From Dichotomocladium elegans (taxonomy: Eukaryota > Mucoromycota > Mucoromycetes > Mucorales > Lichtheimiaceae), in NCBI GenBank assembly GCA_025716815.1, contig JAIXMN010000028.1, forward strand, positions 310,001 to 374,000: DNA of 64,000 bases, written 5' to 3'. Below are positions 42,801 to 53,189 of this stretch, in pieces. Within the stretch, counting starts at the first letter, position 1, and the number at the start of each line of letters is the position of its first letter. The position numbers and the translations under genes are program-made. The notes below the pieces were generated by a model that searched no databases, had not been told where the DNA came from, and saw nothing but the letters and a program-made list of their open reading frames with translations.

Positions 42801-43280
42801 GCTGTATCACCCAGTCGCGAAGAGTAGGACCGCGGTCGTTCTGGTCGTGGTCACCGAGTGAGCGGAGCCGAGTGTTGAGATCACCAAGGACGATGGTGCG
42901 GTCGTCGATGGTGAGGCTGTCGAGAAGGTCACGGATTGTAAGAAGGTCGAGGATGGCGGTAAGTAGAGGGAGTGCACTGTATAAGGCCCCATGGTGAAGG
43001 TGAGGATATAGGGCGAGGTGATGGCATGTGAGTGGATATGGAAAGGCAAGTCAGGGCGGGCCAAGAGTGAGACACCGCCAAAACCGCGTGTGCCATTGCG
43101 CGGCCTGCGCGCATAGTTGTGGGTTTGCGTCCAATGTGTGTTGAGTCGACCTTGCATAAGGTATGTTTCTGTGAGAATTAAAATGTCGACATTCATGTTG
43201 GTGCAATGTCGAACCACCTCGTCAGGCGACCGGTTGATGCCAGCCGCGTTTAATAGACCGATGCAAAGTCGATCTATCAT
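39859..43280 (-). pseudogene. LINE-A ORF2 (APE-RT), one frameshift
   Basis: This matches LINE-B ORF2 over its whole length. The start and most of the endonuclease lie at 43280-42807. One base is missing near 42955 (GGTCGAGGATGG against AGATCGAGTGATGG in LINE-B), shifting the frame before the nuclease motifs are complete. The larger downstream frame (42810-39859) keeps RKAPGSDHITGAML, FLDIKAAYDSVDR, LLYADDVALFG and the terminal CRCGAEAATRTHYTECPL knuckle. Otherwise no stop interrupts it. The lesion is a single base, so the copy is young or the base is a sequencing error. Confidence 0.88.
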
Positions 43281-44614
43281 TGACTGTCGTGCATTTCGTC
43301 GTCGTCCACATCTCGGCTAATGCCGAGAATCTTTTCAGCTTCTTCCACAGATGGGATTGGCCGCGGGGCAGGTCGTACTGGGCGTTGACGGACCGCCTGG
43401 AATTGCGTTAGTACGGTAGCATCCAAATGGTGCGGGTCGTCCACGTCGGTATTCACAAAATGTTGCAAGATCGAGAAACCCAGATGTGCCTTGGGCATTC
43501 GAAGACAGGCTCGAAGCATCCGTTGTTGATAGAGCTCGCGGGCTTTTGCGACACGTTCCTCTGCTGTAAATCCGGCATACGCCGGCTGAATGATGGTGTT
43601 GGCTGCGATGGGATCAAAATCGATGGTGGTGATCTTGGCCTCTGCGAGTTTCGCCTTAAGTTCGCACACAAATGATGCGTGTACCAGCAAACTGGTAACA
43701 CCGCGAACTGGGAAGTGTACATCAATGATGCGCCCTTGAGGGACACCCAGAATTGAGAGTGCCCGTCGGATCTCACTGTGTTGTGTGCGGCGTGGTGATG
43801 CAAAGGACAGCATAGCATAACCTCGGTTCTCCGGAGATGCTGCGGCTGCAAAGCAGCGGGTTGCCCAGGTGAGCATGCCTTCAGTAGGTTGATCGGTGCG
43901 CTGCCGACGGCGCTGGGCGCGAGAGGGGGGTGTGTTTTTCCGTGCTACTGAGGCCCATGTGAGCTGGCTAGCAGTGGATGTTGCGTTCACTGGACGATGG
44001 CGTGAGTCCATGGTGGAAGATCCCGGCACTGCGACTGCATCCATGAATCGTACAACGGCTGGTGTGCCTTCAGGCTGGTTGCTCTCGACCTGCATCGGAT
44101 TTTCTTCCGTCTGTTGTAGTGAGTTACGTAAGGTACTCAGCTCCTTCCGCAGTGCTGCAGTAGATGCCCTTTCCTGGGCGAGGTCTGCCTTGAGCTGGTC
44201 CCGTTCAGCAAGTAGCTCCTGGAGTTGGTTCATCATCGTGTCATGTGCGGATAATAGCTTCGCCTGCTCGGAGAGCTGATGTTGCACACTCTGTACCCAA
44301 TTAAATAAATTAATGGAGTGTGGGAGTTCTACCATGGCTTCCGCCTGGTTTTCGTTCTTGTGCACTTCCTCCATCAAGTTCGCAAATGTCTGCTTGGTTC
44401 GCTCTGCCGACTGCGAAGTTGGCAGACTGTTGCTGATCGGTGTGGCTGATGTTGACTCTATCTCGGAATAATAGCGTCCTGGCGCATTGGTGAAGGTTGC
44501 ATCATTCGCTTTTTCACCGGCTGTGGTGGGCCTGGGATCTTTGTTGCACGTGGCACAAGTGAATGCCTACGCTTTGCACGTGTGTTGGGAGCCGTGGTGC
44601 TGCTGTCAGGCACG
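43277..44614 (-). pseudogene. LINE-A ORF1, one frameshift
   Basis: It is identical in layout to the intact LINE-B ORF1, but one G is missing near 44468 (GGAATAATAG against GGAAGTAATAG). The open frame is therefore cut to 43277-44377, from an internal Met, with the N-terminal part in another frame. Its stop overlaps the ORF2 start by four bases (ATGA). Confidence 0.85.
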
Positions 44615-44767
44615 TTAGAAGTGTCGGTGGTGGTTGCGGGAGTCGTAATGGAGTTTGTAATGGTGGCAGTTGTTGGGGCGAAAATTTCGACGGGCCGGAG
44701 AAAGTGTTTTACCGAAAAAGTATATAAAGACCTCGAATTCGCCGCGCGCGATGCTCGACAAGGTCTC

Positions 44768-44784
44768 GCTTCTATGGCGCAATT
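44768..44784 (+). pseudogene. tRNA-Asn stub (nt 1-17)
   Basis: A second identical 17-nt stub, between the 5' end of LINE-A and the 3' end of LINE-B. It is preceded by the intact 48-bp LINE terminus (44720-44767). Confidence 0.9.
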
Positions 44785-45054
44785 GAAAAGTTATTTATTG
44801 GTTTTGGAGCATGGTTGTGGCCGGCGCCTATGGGCATGTGGCCGCTCCGTGACAGTACAAAAGGATGTCGGATAAAAATTAAAGTTACAATGCCGATCAG
44901 AATGGTGCATTAAAAAACCCCCAAAAGAGGAAAAAGTCAACCACCTGTCAAAAAAAAAAAAAGAATATAGACCAAAAATGGGAGAAAATGAAAATGAGAA
45001 AAAAAGAGCATGTGATGCTAATACCAGACACCAAGAGAAAGGCCTCAGGTGGAG

Positions 45055-48000
45055 TTAGTCAGCCAGCTCGACGCGGGCAGCTTCAAGTGCCGCTTGAACA
45101 GCTTCAGCCATGGGAGCAGAGGGATCGTCGTCGTCTTCGAAATCATCAGCATCGGGGTGGCTAAGAAAGTCGACGCGGCGCAGATAGTGCAACAAGGCTG
45201 GCCAGGCGAGCTGCCAGCGCCCGCTCTGGAGCTTGTCTGCTGATCGTGGCAGGCTGTTGATGATGTGGTCAACGGGGTGGAGCGCATTTGAGACCGGTAC
45301 AAAGCCAAAGGCGCGTTTGAGGGCCAATGCGGCCTGCTCCACCAGAGGACACTCCGTGTAGTGCGTACGCGTGGCAGCCTCAGCCCCGCAGCGGCAGTTC
45401 TTGAGCGGGAAGGAGGGAAGCCAATGGAGACGCCAGTTCACCAGGCGATGCCGATCACGTGAGGTGGCGGGGAGAAACAGCACCGGGTCAATCTGGCGCG
45501 TAGGTCGTAGGCGGGCGACAGCTGGTTTCTGGGCGCGACGCTTCTCCAGCTCAAGATCGCGGTGGTGTAGCACTGCTTCACGGACTGGATATTGAGGTGG
45601 CTCATCTGACAAAACGAGGCCACGCCAGGTGGTCCAAAGAGGGTTGGCACGCGAGATTTTACGCCACGGCTCATCGGTCCGCTGGTGTTGCAGGAAGGAC
45701 AAAATGACCGCACGCAGCATTGTCGGAGTCGGTAATGCATTGCCGCGCGTCACAAACTTGACCTGCAGGATTCGCATTCGCAATGTCATTGACGGGAGAT
45801 CGGCCATCACCATTGGCACAATCGTTGGCAATCGGCGGGCAGTCGGCTGGTTCATTGCAAGCTTGACGCAGCTTTCTTGCGCCTTTTGGAGGAGGGCGAG
45901 CTGGTCGTATGTTAAGGGGGCTATGGCAAGGCCATACTCGAGAATGGGGCGAACAAAGGTACGATACGTACGCAGTGCTGCCCACAGACCGAGACCATAA
46001 CGATGCACCCCCATATGTCGGAACGTAGCCATCGCACCTGTGGCCTTGCTAATGCGGTCTTGTACCAGTTGGTCGCGGTCAATGCCTTCTTTGCTGAAAG
46101 GGATGCCAAGGTATTTGAATGCTTGCACCACTGGAAGAGGCCGCGAGTACAACGTAAAAATGTCACTAGCTGGAGCATTCAGTACTGCGCATTTTTCAGG
46201 GTTCCACCGGTATCCTAGCTGGCGCGAGTGTCGCTCTGCCATGCCCAGCATGTGGCACATGTCCTCAGCAGTACCAAAGAGGGCAACGTCGTCGGCGTAG
46301 AGCAGTGCGTTGACTGGCATGATGTGGTTGTCGATCCGAGGTGGGGGCCGGCCGCCACCAGGGCTTCGATAGTAGCGGAGACGGTTGCTTGCTTCTTCAG
46401 AAACCCCCTCGAGGCTTGTTGTGCGAAGGAGGAGGGGCCGGCGCAGGTGTGCATTAACTCGGAGGGCCGTCGGGAGCGTGTCGATGAAAATGGCGTAGAG
46501 CAGAGGGCTAAGGATCGAGCCTTGCAGGACGCCTTTTGCGGGCCGGATGAAGTGCGATTGGTAGTTTTTCAGGATGACAGCCAGCTGAACATCCTCAAAC
46601 AAATGACGACAGAGCCGAAAAGAAGCAGGTGGGAGGTGCCCACGCAGGTGTTCCCAGATGACCTGGCGATCCACAGAGTCATACGCCGCTTTGATGTCGA
46701 GGAACGCAACCACTGGCCATTCACCATGCTCCTGCTGAAATCGACGCATGAGAATGTACAGCGAGAAGGCTTGGTCCAAGGCACCGCGGTTCTCCCTAAA
46801 GCCACCTTGTGCCATATCCAATGCAGGTATGTGATCGAGCAAGTGCGGCAGCAGGCATCGCTCGAGTATCTTGCGAAAGAGGCTGGTGAGACTGATTGGA
46901 CGATAGTTACTCGGCTGTGAGGGATCTCCTTTCTTGTAGATGGGGACTACTTGGGCGGTCCGCCATCCAGGAGGGGTCCACGACCAGCGCCAGCACAGGG
47001 TAAACAACGCCTCCAGGAGTTTGGACAGAGGGATGGCGATGGGCTTGAGCATTGCCCCAGTGATGTGATCGCTTCCGGGGGCTTTCCGCGACGGCATTTG
47101 CTTGATGATAGCACGAATGTCCGAGGCATTAAAGGGCGATATGCCAAGCAGGGATGGGTCGATGGCTGCAGGAGGGGTGGAGTCTACCAAACGATTTCCG
47201 CCAAAAACTTGCTCGAGATGAGTTGCCATGCTGGAGGCAGCGTGCAGTGGACCATCAGGATGGGAGAGGGTGGTGGGGGCAGTACGGCTGCGGCGCATGC
47301 GCTTGAGGATGGCATTGACCTCCCCTTGTGTTCGCCGTTCCATGGCTTTGCAAAATTGCTTCCACTGTTGGCGGCGTGTCAATCTTAGTTCCCTTCCAAA
47401 GGCTTTCTTCGCGGCCTGGAACCGATTCCACAGCATGGAGCGATTGACTAGGTCACCAGGGGCGTTTCGCCAGCGGCGGTATTCTTCTTCACGTCGGTCT
47501 GCGAGACGCTGGAGCTCGTCATTCCAGAACCATTTCCAGTGACGAGGTCGCATCTTTCCACGCGTGACGCTCGCATCCAAGGCGGACTGGATGCTGGTGG
47601 TGATCCGGTCACCGAAATCCTCTATTAGGTGACGATGGCAGATATGAAACTCGTCGGTCAGATGTGAGAGAATCTCGTCAAGCAGAGGATCTGTTGCGAT
47701 GGTGAACTTGTCGATGAAAAGAGCCATGATATCCGGGTCGTTGAGTCGTTGTAGCCGCCAATGTTGCCGGGGCGCTGTAGGTTCTGGTAGTGTTGTTAGA
47801 GGCGTGACTGTCAGAACGAGAAGACACACAGGTGGTGGTCTGAGTTGAGAGAGACATCGCTGCAGATCACCAGGGACGGATCTCTTACAGCTAACCGGTT
47901 TGAGATGAACAGGTCGATGATGCTCGTGCCCAGGGCAGATGCAAATGTGGGCTGGCCATAGGTGAGTGAACCATTCCAGATATGCAAGCCATGCTGTATC

Positions 48001-48473
48001 ACCCAGTCGCGAAGAGTAGGACCGCGGTCGTTCTGGTCGTGGTCACCGAGTGAGCGGAGCCGAGTGTTGAGATCACCAAGGACGATGGTGCGGTCGTCGA
48101 TGGTGAGGCTGTTGAGAAGGTCACGGATTGTAAGAAGATCGAGTGATGGCGGTAAGTAGAGGGAGTGCACTGTATAAGGCCCCATGGTGAAGGAGAGGAT
48201 ATAGGGCGAGGTGATGGCATGTGGGTGGATATGGAAAGGCAAGTCAGGGCGGGCCAAGAGTGAGACACCGCCAAAACCGCGAGTGCCATTGCGCGGCCTG
48301 CGCGCATAGTTGTGGGTTTGCGTCCAATGTGTGTTGAGTCGACCTTGCATAAGGTATGTTTCTGTGAGAATTAAAATGTCGACATTCATGTTGGTGCAAT
48401 GTCGAACCACCTCGTCAGGCGACCGGTTGATGCCAGCCGCGTTTAATAGACCGATGCAAAGTCGATCTATCAT
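45055..48473 (-). pseudogene. LINE-B ORF2 (APE-RT), one frameshift
   Basis: The N-terminal endonuclease frame covers 48473-47811 (LTETYLM, VLGDLNTRLRS, LNSDHHLCVFSF). One C is missing near 47815 (GACTGTCAGAA against GACTGTCCAGAA in LINE-A), immediately after the nuclease domain. The remaining 924 codons (47829-45055) carry the complete reverse transcriptase (FLDIKAAYDSVDR, YADD) and the zinc knuckle. The lesion is at a different place from that in LINE-A, so neither copy encodes an uninterrupted protein, although each retains what the other has lost. Confidence 0.88.
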
Positions 48474-49807
48474 TGACTGTCGTGCATTTCGTCGTCGTCC
48501 ACATCTCGGCTAATGCCGAGAATCTTTTCAGCTTCTTCCACAGATGGGATTGGCCGCGGGGCAGGTCGTACTGGGCGTTGACGGACCGCCTGGAATTGCG
48601 TTAGTACGGTAGCATCCAAATGGTGCGGGTCGTCCACGTCGGTATTCACAAAATGTTGCAAGATCGAGAAACCTAGATGTGCCTTGGGCATTCGAAGACA
48701 GGCTCGAAGCATCCGTTGTTGATAGAGCTCGCGGGCTTTTGCGACACGTTCCTCTGCTGTAAATCCGGCATACGCCGGCTGAATGATGGTGTTGGCTGCG
48801 ATGGGATCAAAATCGATGGTGGTGATCTTGGCCTCTGCGAGTTTCGCCTTAAGTTCGCACACAAATGATGCGTGTACCAGCAAACTGGTAACACCGCGAA
48901 CTGGGAAGTGTACATCAATGATGCGCCCTTGAGGGACACCCAGAATTGAGAGTGCCCGTCGGATCTCACTGTGTTGTGTGCGGCGTGGTGATGCAAAGGA
49001 CAGCATAGCATAACCTCGGTTCTCCGGAGATGCTGCGGCTGCAAAGCAGCGGGTTGCCCAGGTGAGCATGCCTTCAGTAGGTTGATCGGTGCGCTGCCGA
49101 CGGCGCTGGGCGCGAGAGGGGGGTGTGTTTTTCCGTGCTACTGAGGCCCATGTGAGCTGGCTAGCAGTGGATGTTGCGTTCACTGGACGATGGCGTGAGT
49201 CCATGGTGGAAGATCCCGGCACTGCGACTGCATCCATGAATCGTACAACGGCTGGTGTGCCTTCAGGCTGGTTGCTCTCGACCTGCATCGGATTTTCTTC
49301 CGTCTGTTGTAGTGAGTTACGTAAGGTACTCAACTCCTTCCGCAGTGCTGCAGTAGATGCCCTTTCCTGGGCGAGGTCTGCCTTGAGCTGGTCCCGTTCA
49401 GCAAGTAGCTCCTGGAGTTGGTTCATCATCGTGTCATGTGCGGATAATAGCTTCGCCTGCTCGGAGAGCTGATGTTGCACACTCTGTACCCAATTAAATA
49501 AATTAATGGAGTGTGGGAGTTCTACCATGGCTTCCGCCTGGTTTTCGTTCTTGTGCACTTCCTCCATCAAGTTCGCAAATGTCTGCTTGGTTCGCTCTGC
49601 CGACTGCGAAGTTGGCAGACTGTTGCTGATCGGTGTGGCTGATGTTGACTCTATCTCGGAAGTAATAGCGTCCTGGCGCATTGGTGAAGGTTGCATCATT
49701 CGCTTTTTCACCGGCTGTGGTGGGCCTGGGATCTTTGTTGCACGTGGCACAAGTGAATGCCTACGCTTTGCACGTGTGTTGGGAGCCGTGGTGCTGCTGT
49801 CAGGCAC
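48470..49807 (-). CDS. LINE-B ORF1 protein (445 aa)
   Basis: Intact, with an ATG start. The basic N-terminus (KRRHSLVPRATKIPGPP) is followed by a coiled coil around residues 120-170 (LQELLAERDQLKADLAQERA). A C-terminal region shared with LINE-Thr ORF1 includes QHSEIRRALSILGVPQGRII and ELYQQRMLRACLRMP. L1-type ORF1 proteins trimerise through the coiled coil and bind the element RNA. The same role is inferred here. The stop overlaps the ORF2 start by four bases (ATGA), a stop-restart arrangement that favours coupled translation. Confidence 0.85.
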   Translation of the reverse strand: MPDSSTTAPNTRAKRRHSLVPRATKIPGPPQPVKKRMMQPSPMRQDAITSEIESTSATPISNSLPTSQSAERTKQTFANLMEEVHKNENQAEAMVELPHSINLFNWVQSVQHQLSEQAKLLSAHDTMMNQLQELLAERDQLKADLAQERASTAALRKELSTLRNSLQQTEENPMQVESNQPEGTPAVVRFMDAVAVPGSSTMDSRHRPVNATSTASQLTWASVARKNTPPSRAQRRRQRTDQPTEGMLTWATRCFAAAASPENRGYAMLSFASPRRTQHSEIRRALSILGVPQGRIIDVHFPVRGVTSLLVHASFVCELKAKLAEAKITTIDFDPIAANTIIQPAYAGFTAEERVAKARELYQQRMLRACLRMPKAHLGFSILQHFVNTDVDDPHHLDATVLTQFQAVRQRPVRPAPRPIPSVEEAEKILGISRDVDDDEMHDSQ

Positions 49808-49913
49808 GTTAGAAGTGTCGGTGGTGGTTGCGGGAGTCGTAATGGAGTTTGTAATGGTGGCAGTTGTTGGGGCGAAAATTTCGACGGGCCGGAGAAAGTG
49901 TTTTACCGAAAAA

Positions 49914-49961
49914 GTATATAAAGACCTCGAATTCGCCGCGCGCGATGCTCGACAAGGTCTC
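49914..49961 (+). promoter_or_regulatory. LINE 5' terminal block acting as tRNA-Asn upstream flank
   Basis: In tRNA orientation it begins GTATATAAAG and ends GACAAGGTCTC, directly touching the tRNA. About 44 of 48 positions match the block beside tRNA-Thr (24199-24246), and the spacing to the tRNA is the same. A promoter role for Pol III is inference from the TATA position. Confidence 0.6.
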
Positions 49962-50034
49962 GCTTCTATGGCGCAATTGGCTAGCGCGTCTGACTGTTAA
50001 TCAGGAGGTTGGTGGTTCGAGCCCACCTAGGAGC
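49962..50034 (+). tRNA. tRNA-Asn(GTT)
   Basis: This 73-nt intron-less cloverleaf has acceptor GCTTCTA/TAGGAGC with one G-T pair. The D arm is GCGC/GCGC. The anticodon arm TCTGA/TCAGG has loop CTGTTAA (anticodon GTT). The T arm is GGTGG/CCACC with loop TTCGAGC. It appears functional. Its 5' neighbour is the LINE-B 5' end. Three copies of its first 17 nt are found in this array: this gene and two stubs. Confidence 0.95.
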
Positions 50035-50067
50035 GATTGTAAAATTGAAAGAACAATTTGAGTTACC

Positions 50068-50074
50068 TTTTTTT
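50068..50074 (+). terminator. Pol III terminator of tRNA-Asn
   Basis: Seven T, beginning 34 nt downstream of the tRNA 3' end. Confidence 0.75.
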
Positions 50075-50243
50075 ACTGAATTTCAGTAGATCACGTGACT
50101 CTTGTTTGTTTTGGCGGAGGGGGAGGGAGACAGGTATGTGATGACCTTTTTATTATCGCAATAGCATGGGTATTTATAGTAGACATCATTAGTGAACAGA
50201 ATAAACATAGAGAATTAATAGATGTGGAGTAGAAGTAAATGCA

Positions 50244-50277
<34 letters not shown>

Positions 50278-50839
50278 CATTGCATGTTAGAAGTGAACGC
50301 TCTCGCATAATCCGCTTTTTATTTGTCATGACAACATTATACTTCCAATGAAGCTATGTAGTTAATTGTGCTGTGTGATCGGAAGTCTCGATCGTGATAC
50401 TCATCGTTTTTTTTTATTTTCTTGTGCATGATGTAAGAGTTGGATTGGACAAGGTAAGATAGAAGTACAGATGCCAAGAGGTGAACCAGAAGGAATCGTA
50501 TGGAAACGAAGAAACAAGACAACTAATTATTATTTATTATCAATATTACTAATGTTAGACATATGAGTGCATAAAACTATGTCGCGGAAAGGACTGATGG
50601 CAATAATTACGATATGAACTTCATTGGCGATCGATATAGGAGGTAAACTGCAAGCCCGATCAAGGACCATTACACATGAATTGTGGTACCAATCAGACCG
50701 ACCTGCTGTCAGGACCCAAAGAGGGTATTATTTGAAAACATCTATCCCAGACTAAGGTTTATCCGCCAAAAATAATCGTCGTTTTGTCATTTTTCTTTTC
50801 AGTTCCCCACAGGCAAATACAACGAAGAATAGAGTTTTG
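50075..50839. other. Repeat-derived spacer with a 30-A tract
   Basis: No gene supported. A perfect run of 30 A lies at 50247-50276. The stretch at about 50470-50660 matches about 23395-23640 in the same orientation, including GAACCAGAAGGAATCGTATG and a GATCGATATAGGAG block. It is therefore a dispersed repeat, probably LTR-type, without clear borders. Confidence 0.55.
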
Positions 50840-51076
50840 CAGCGGATGGCGTAACAGACAATAGTAAGTCGTGAGACTCGAAGGTAGTGAACTTTATCAG
50901 AGAAAAGAACAAAGATTCATAATACGAGTGTACGTCTGTATAAACCTAACTGCTAGCGGAGTGGTCCTCACTACTAAAATTATTCTACTTTTGATATCGC
51001 GACGCAAATCACTCAGGACACGACACGCTTGCTACTGACTGTGAAAGTGCAGTGTCATGAACAGTAGGCTGCGACA
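50840..51076 (-). repeat. Partial solo LTR
   Basis: The right end (CTGACTGTGAAAGTGCAGTG, then CATGAACAGTAGGCTGCGACA ending at 51076) is the reverse complement of the start of the solo LTR at 36517. It also resembles the ends of 38469-38767 and 38833-39135. The left border and target duplication were not found. Confidence 0.6.
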
Positions 51077-51868
51077 TAGAAGGAGCATAAGATGACCTTT
51101 TATTCTATGAAATGATCCATTATTTATAATTGTGAGATGAGGCTAAGTATAATATGATCAAGGACATTCAATATGTTGCTGCGATCTTTTGTCCTGTTTT
51201 TGGATAAGGACAGTTGGTGTCTTTGTTTTTGTTTGAAGCACAAAGTGTGAGTAGGGCATTACCGTGATCATAAGGGAATTTGAAGGTGGATGATGCCTTA
51301 TAGCGATATAATTTGTCCTTCATTATACCGTTTTTAATATATGATATAGTATTGTCATTCATATATATAACGATGCATTTAAAGAAGTGACATGTTGTAC
51401 TTAGGGTGGAAGTGATGATGTATATATTATTATTTGCCTGTCATGATATCAAGAGAAGAATCCCACGGATTACACCTGGGAACAAGATCAAAATGAAAAT
51501 TGATTGCTGAGTCAAATAGGTTGCTAATATGGCTGCAACGCGTTATTCATCGTTTCCCAAAATTGAAGCTACAGTATGTCCTAGCAGTTCTGAAGTTGCA
51601 AGATCACAAAAATAGAAGTCTGATTTTGCCCAGAAATTTTTATGCATGATGACAAAACAAATGTCGCATGAAAAAGCCTGGTTAATAAATCTCTCTATAA
51701 ATGTTAGTTAGCTTTTTGCGCTCTCTTTATACCTATTTTACAATCTGGAATGTGCAACCTATTTTTTTTACGATGGGCAAAGACATTGCTTTGACGAACA
51801 TGTCTGCCCTGAACCTATGACTATGTCACTGGTGGGGAAATGTACTCTCTTCAATCCTTTTGTTCTCA
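51077..51868. other. AT-rich spacer, no gene seen
   Basis: Only a short minus-strand frame (51168-51362) with no recognisable motif. Confidence 0.4.
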
Positions 51869-51873
51869 CACAG

Positions 51874-52274
51874 TGTCGCATAGGTGATTACGAATTGAAT
51901 GATCCATGACACCACATTATAGCTAGATTTATTTCCACGATTTTTTCCCTTCTATTTCTCTCCCACTAGGTTTTATGAGGTTTTACCAACGTGAGGATGG
52001 TCTGAAATGAACAAGGACACATAGTCTATGATATTGGTCATCTACACACACACACACGAGCACCTTATCTGTGGTAGTGCTACTATCTCCAAGTACTCGC
52101 GTCAAGACGGAGTATCCAGTTGACATAAGTAGTACCTCTTCCATAAATTGTATAAATAGTAGATAAATGTGTAGCGATGGGTATCTTAATTCCGTTTCAT
52201 TTGAATAAAAGACATCCATGATCTCATCGTATTTTACTGTCCAGCCTAAAAAAAAAAAAAACTAAAACACCACA
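51874..52274 (+). repeat. Solo LTR, TSD CACAG
   Basis: A 401-bp LTR from TGTCGCATAGG to AACACCACA, flanked by CACAG at 51869-51873 and 52275-52279. It has TGTATAAATAG followed by AATAAAAG. It is a diverged copy of the LTR nested in LINE-A (39355-39749), in opposite orientation. An internal CA microsatellite (about 52046-52057) is present. Confidence 0.9.
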
Positions 52275-52279
52275 CACAG

Positions 52280-53189
52280 AATATCTGCGTAGTCTATCTG
52301 GGTGTGGTAGTATAGCTACAGAACATAACGTCGCCCGGTACTAAACGAAGCTGTATTTAGATAGAGATATACATATTGTATTGTATCCCGAAATGTACCT
52401 TCAATCATACCTAAATCCATTTAAATACAGAGTTATACTAAGGTAGCAGATCAAGAGAACTTACTTTCATACATATCTCGTTTGCCTGATTCCTCAAGCT
52501 AGTACTGCAACAATACAAACGCTGTTGATCGAGCACTTTCGAAGAGCGGCTGATATACAACGTGGAGGAAGCGCGAACACGACGAGAAAAACGATGGTTA
52601 TAATAATACAACGTGGGGATGCCCGACGTCACAGGGCATCCTTGTTTATATAGTAAACAGTAGCGCGGTAATAACAGTGGTATATACATAGGATCGTCGT
52701 ACAAAGGAAGTGAGTGTGGTAAATAATATCGTCGCCGGAGATGCGGTCTTAATCGTAATCGTTACCCTTGTACTAACTTGGCCGTCGGTTGATAGTTGTT
52801 CGTTCAGTCCATCGGACTTCCCGAACCTGAACTGAAGAGGGTCCCGCCCACCCACCTCAACCGGCTCTGCTTTTCAATGATCAAGGAACTTAGCTATACA
52901 AGCTCACGCTACTTGTAAAAAAAAATTTCATAATTCTTAGAAATTTTCGGCAATAAAGAGAGAAAGATGATCACAGCACTCTTCAGTTCAGGTTCGGGAA
53001 GCCCGATGGATTCCCTCCAATTGTCTGGAGCTTTAGCGATAGACAATGACCCGTCTCTGTAGCTACTGTTACAAGTACAATACTTTAGTGCAAGTAATAG
53101 TCGATACTTATGGGTGTCCTTGCGGCGACCCACGCTATTACACTTGCAATGGTAACCTTAACCTTGTTGTCACGCACATCTTCAAATGA
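52280..53189. other. Spacer with a short inverted repeat
   Basis: No gene supported. Two 31-bp arms, 52809-52839 and 52979-53009, are inverted copies with one visible mismatch (shared core CTTCAGTTCAGGTTCGGGAA), separated by 139 bp. Confidence 0.6.

Larger units (their letters stand above)
39194..44767 (-). mobile_element. LINE-A, L1-like, inserted in tRNA-Asn
   Basis: About 5.17 kb of LINE plus a nested 395-bp solo LTR. It lies in reverse orientation between two 17-nt tRNA-Asn stubs (39177-39193 and 44768-44784). Its ORFs are nearly identical to LINE-B, but its 3' terminal about 155 bp (39194-39349) differ more from LINE-B. Single-base deletions break both ORFs. Confidence 0.9.
44785..49961 (-). 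mobile_element. LINE-B, L1-like, inserted in tRNA-Asn
   Basis: A 5.18-kb LINE whose 3' end (...ACTTTTC in element sense) follows tRNA nucleotide 17 and whose 5' end abuts nucleotide 1 of the complete tRNA-Asn. It is the most recent of three stacked insertions, because it lies between the last stub and the intact gene. There is no poly-A tail. A 13-A tract (plus strand, near 44949) lies inside the 3' UTR, not at the end. Confidence 0.92.

Noticed and set aside
44669..44784. A target-site duplication of more than 100 bp that would include the tRNA upstream flank
   Set aside because: The same flank-like sequence occurs at the 5' end of LINE-Thr beside a different tRNA. It is absent beyond the tRNA-Thr stub at 29513, so it is LINE sequence and the true duplication is only 16-17 nt.
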